Positions 13,875-14,369 of a stretch of 14,369 nucleotides of DNA are shown here, piece by piece (positions within the stretch are counted from its first letter, which is position 1; each line of letters starts with the position of its first letter). Source of the stretch: DASYQV01 sp036005125 (GTDB lineage: Bacteria > Acidobacteriota > Vicinamibacteria > Vicinamibacterales > UBA2999); NCBI GenBank assembly GCA_036005125.1, contig DASYQV010000177.1, positions 1-14,369 on the forward strand, in the 5' to 3' direction. Below the pieces are notes generated by a model. The model was not told where the DNA came from. It searched no databases and worked only from the letters and a program-made list of their open reading frames with translations. Made by a program: the position numbers and the translations under genes.

Positions 13875-14369
13875 TCAGCCTAAGGACAGTCGTTCTCGTG
13901 GAAGCTCCAGGCCGTTGACGGCGCCCAGCACGGTCGCGGCAAGCGCGCCGTCGGCGAACAGATCACAGGCGACGCGCTGCACGTCGTCGCGCGTCACGCG
14001 CTCAACCCCGTCGAGCGTTTCATCGAGCCCGAACTGGCGGTCGAAGTAGATTTCCTGCCGGGCGAGGTGCGACATGCGGCTGGAGGTACTTTCCAGGTTG
14101 AGCATGAGGCTGCCTTTCAGGTGATCCTTGGCGCGACGCAGTTCCGCGTCAGGTGGCGGCTCCTCCTTCATTCCCCGCAACTCGGCGACGACCACGTCGA
14201 TAAGCTCGCCAACGGCGTGGTTGGCGCAACCGGCGTAGACGGTAACCGAGCCGGCGTCACGATAGGCACTGAGTCCGCTGAACACCGCATAGGCGAGCCC
14301 ACGCTTCTCGCGCACGTTCTGGAACAGGCGCGAGCTCATCGAGCCGCCCAGCACCGTGTTGAGCACGTA
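13875..14369 (-). CDS. M16-family zinc-peptidase-like protein, C-terminal part (cut by the window edge)
   Basis: Only the last 164 residues are in the window; the gene continues past the right edge and its start is not visible. The text YVLNTVLGGSMSSRLFQNVREKRGLAYAV is characteristic of the C-terminal domain of M16B peptidases (processing-peptidase, YmxG and PqqL relatives), including the conserved Arg and Tyr that complete the active site from the second domain. The zinc-binding HxxEH lies in the missing N-terminal part, so whether this is an active enzyme or an inactive partner subunit cannot be told. It is 14 nt upstream of purB on the same strand and is probably co-transcribed. A link to purine synthesis is not known. 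Confidence 0.88.
   Translation of the reverse strand, partial: YVLNTVLGGSMSSRLFQNVREKRGLAYAVFSGLSAYRDAGSVTVYAGCANHAVGELIDVVVAELRGMKEEPPPDAELRRAKDHLKGSLMLNLESTSSRMSHLARQEIYFDRQFGLDETLDGVERVTRDDVQRVACDLFADGALAATVLGAVNGLELPRERLSLG

Overview
The window comes from a GC-rich bacterium. The 16S rRNA fragment at the left edge carries intact universal primer sites, and its V3/V4 text looks to me like Acidobacteriota, probably the subgroup 6 / Vicinamibacteria lineage. This is recognition by eye, not a database match. The protein genes fit a diderm: there is a probable outer-membrane barrel and there are Sec- and Tat-type signal peptides.

Layout from left to right. 1-622 (minus) is the 5' part of a 16S rRNA gene, cut by the window edge. 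623-1184 is a gene-free rRNA leader and promoter region with a boxA-type antitermination site, a putative promoter, two stable leader hairpins and two pairs of tandem palindromic repeats. 1185-2501 (minus) is tyrS. 2526-3350 (plus) is a Tat-type metallophosphoesterase, divergent from tyrS with only 24 bp between the two start codons. 3351-3491 is a convergent intergenic region with a long imperfect hairpin. 3492-4853 (minus) is a probable outer-membrane beta-barrel protein. 4983-13860 (minus) is a compact purine biosynthesis operon, in transcription order purB-purS-purQ-purL-purF-HEAT protein-purM-purN. A gene for an M16-type zinc-peptidase-like protein lies just upstream of purB and runs off the right edge.

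The operon encodes PRPP amidotransferase (PurF, step 1), GAR formyltransferase (PurN, step 3), the three-part FGAM synthetase (PurS, PurQ and small PurL, step 4), AIR synthetase (PurM, step 5) and adenylosuccinate lyase (PurB, step 8 and AMP synthesis). The order matches the Bacillus-type B-(C)-S-Q-L-F-M-N series, but purC is absent between purB and purS, purH and purD are absent after purN, and a secreted HEAT-repeat protein is inserted between purF and purM. Most junctions overlap or abut (GTGATG, TAAATG, TGATG, GTGA), which points to translational coupling.

I see no defence island, prophage, CRISPR array or obvious new multi-gene system; most of the window is housekeeping. The points worth a second look are the HEAT-repeat protein embedded in the pur operon, the paired palindromes sharing an AACGCC-N4-GGCGTT core around the rRNA promoter and leader, a REPIN-like inverted palindrome pair that supplies the purS stop codon, the very short and possibly leaderless divergent tyrS/phosphoesterase promoter, and the long hairpin built from 9-bp repeats.
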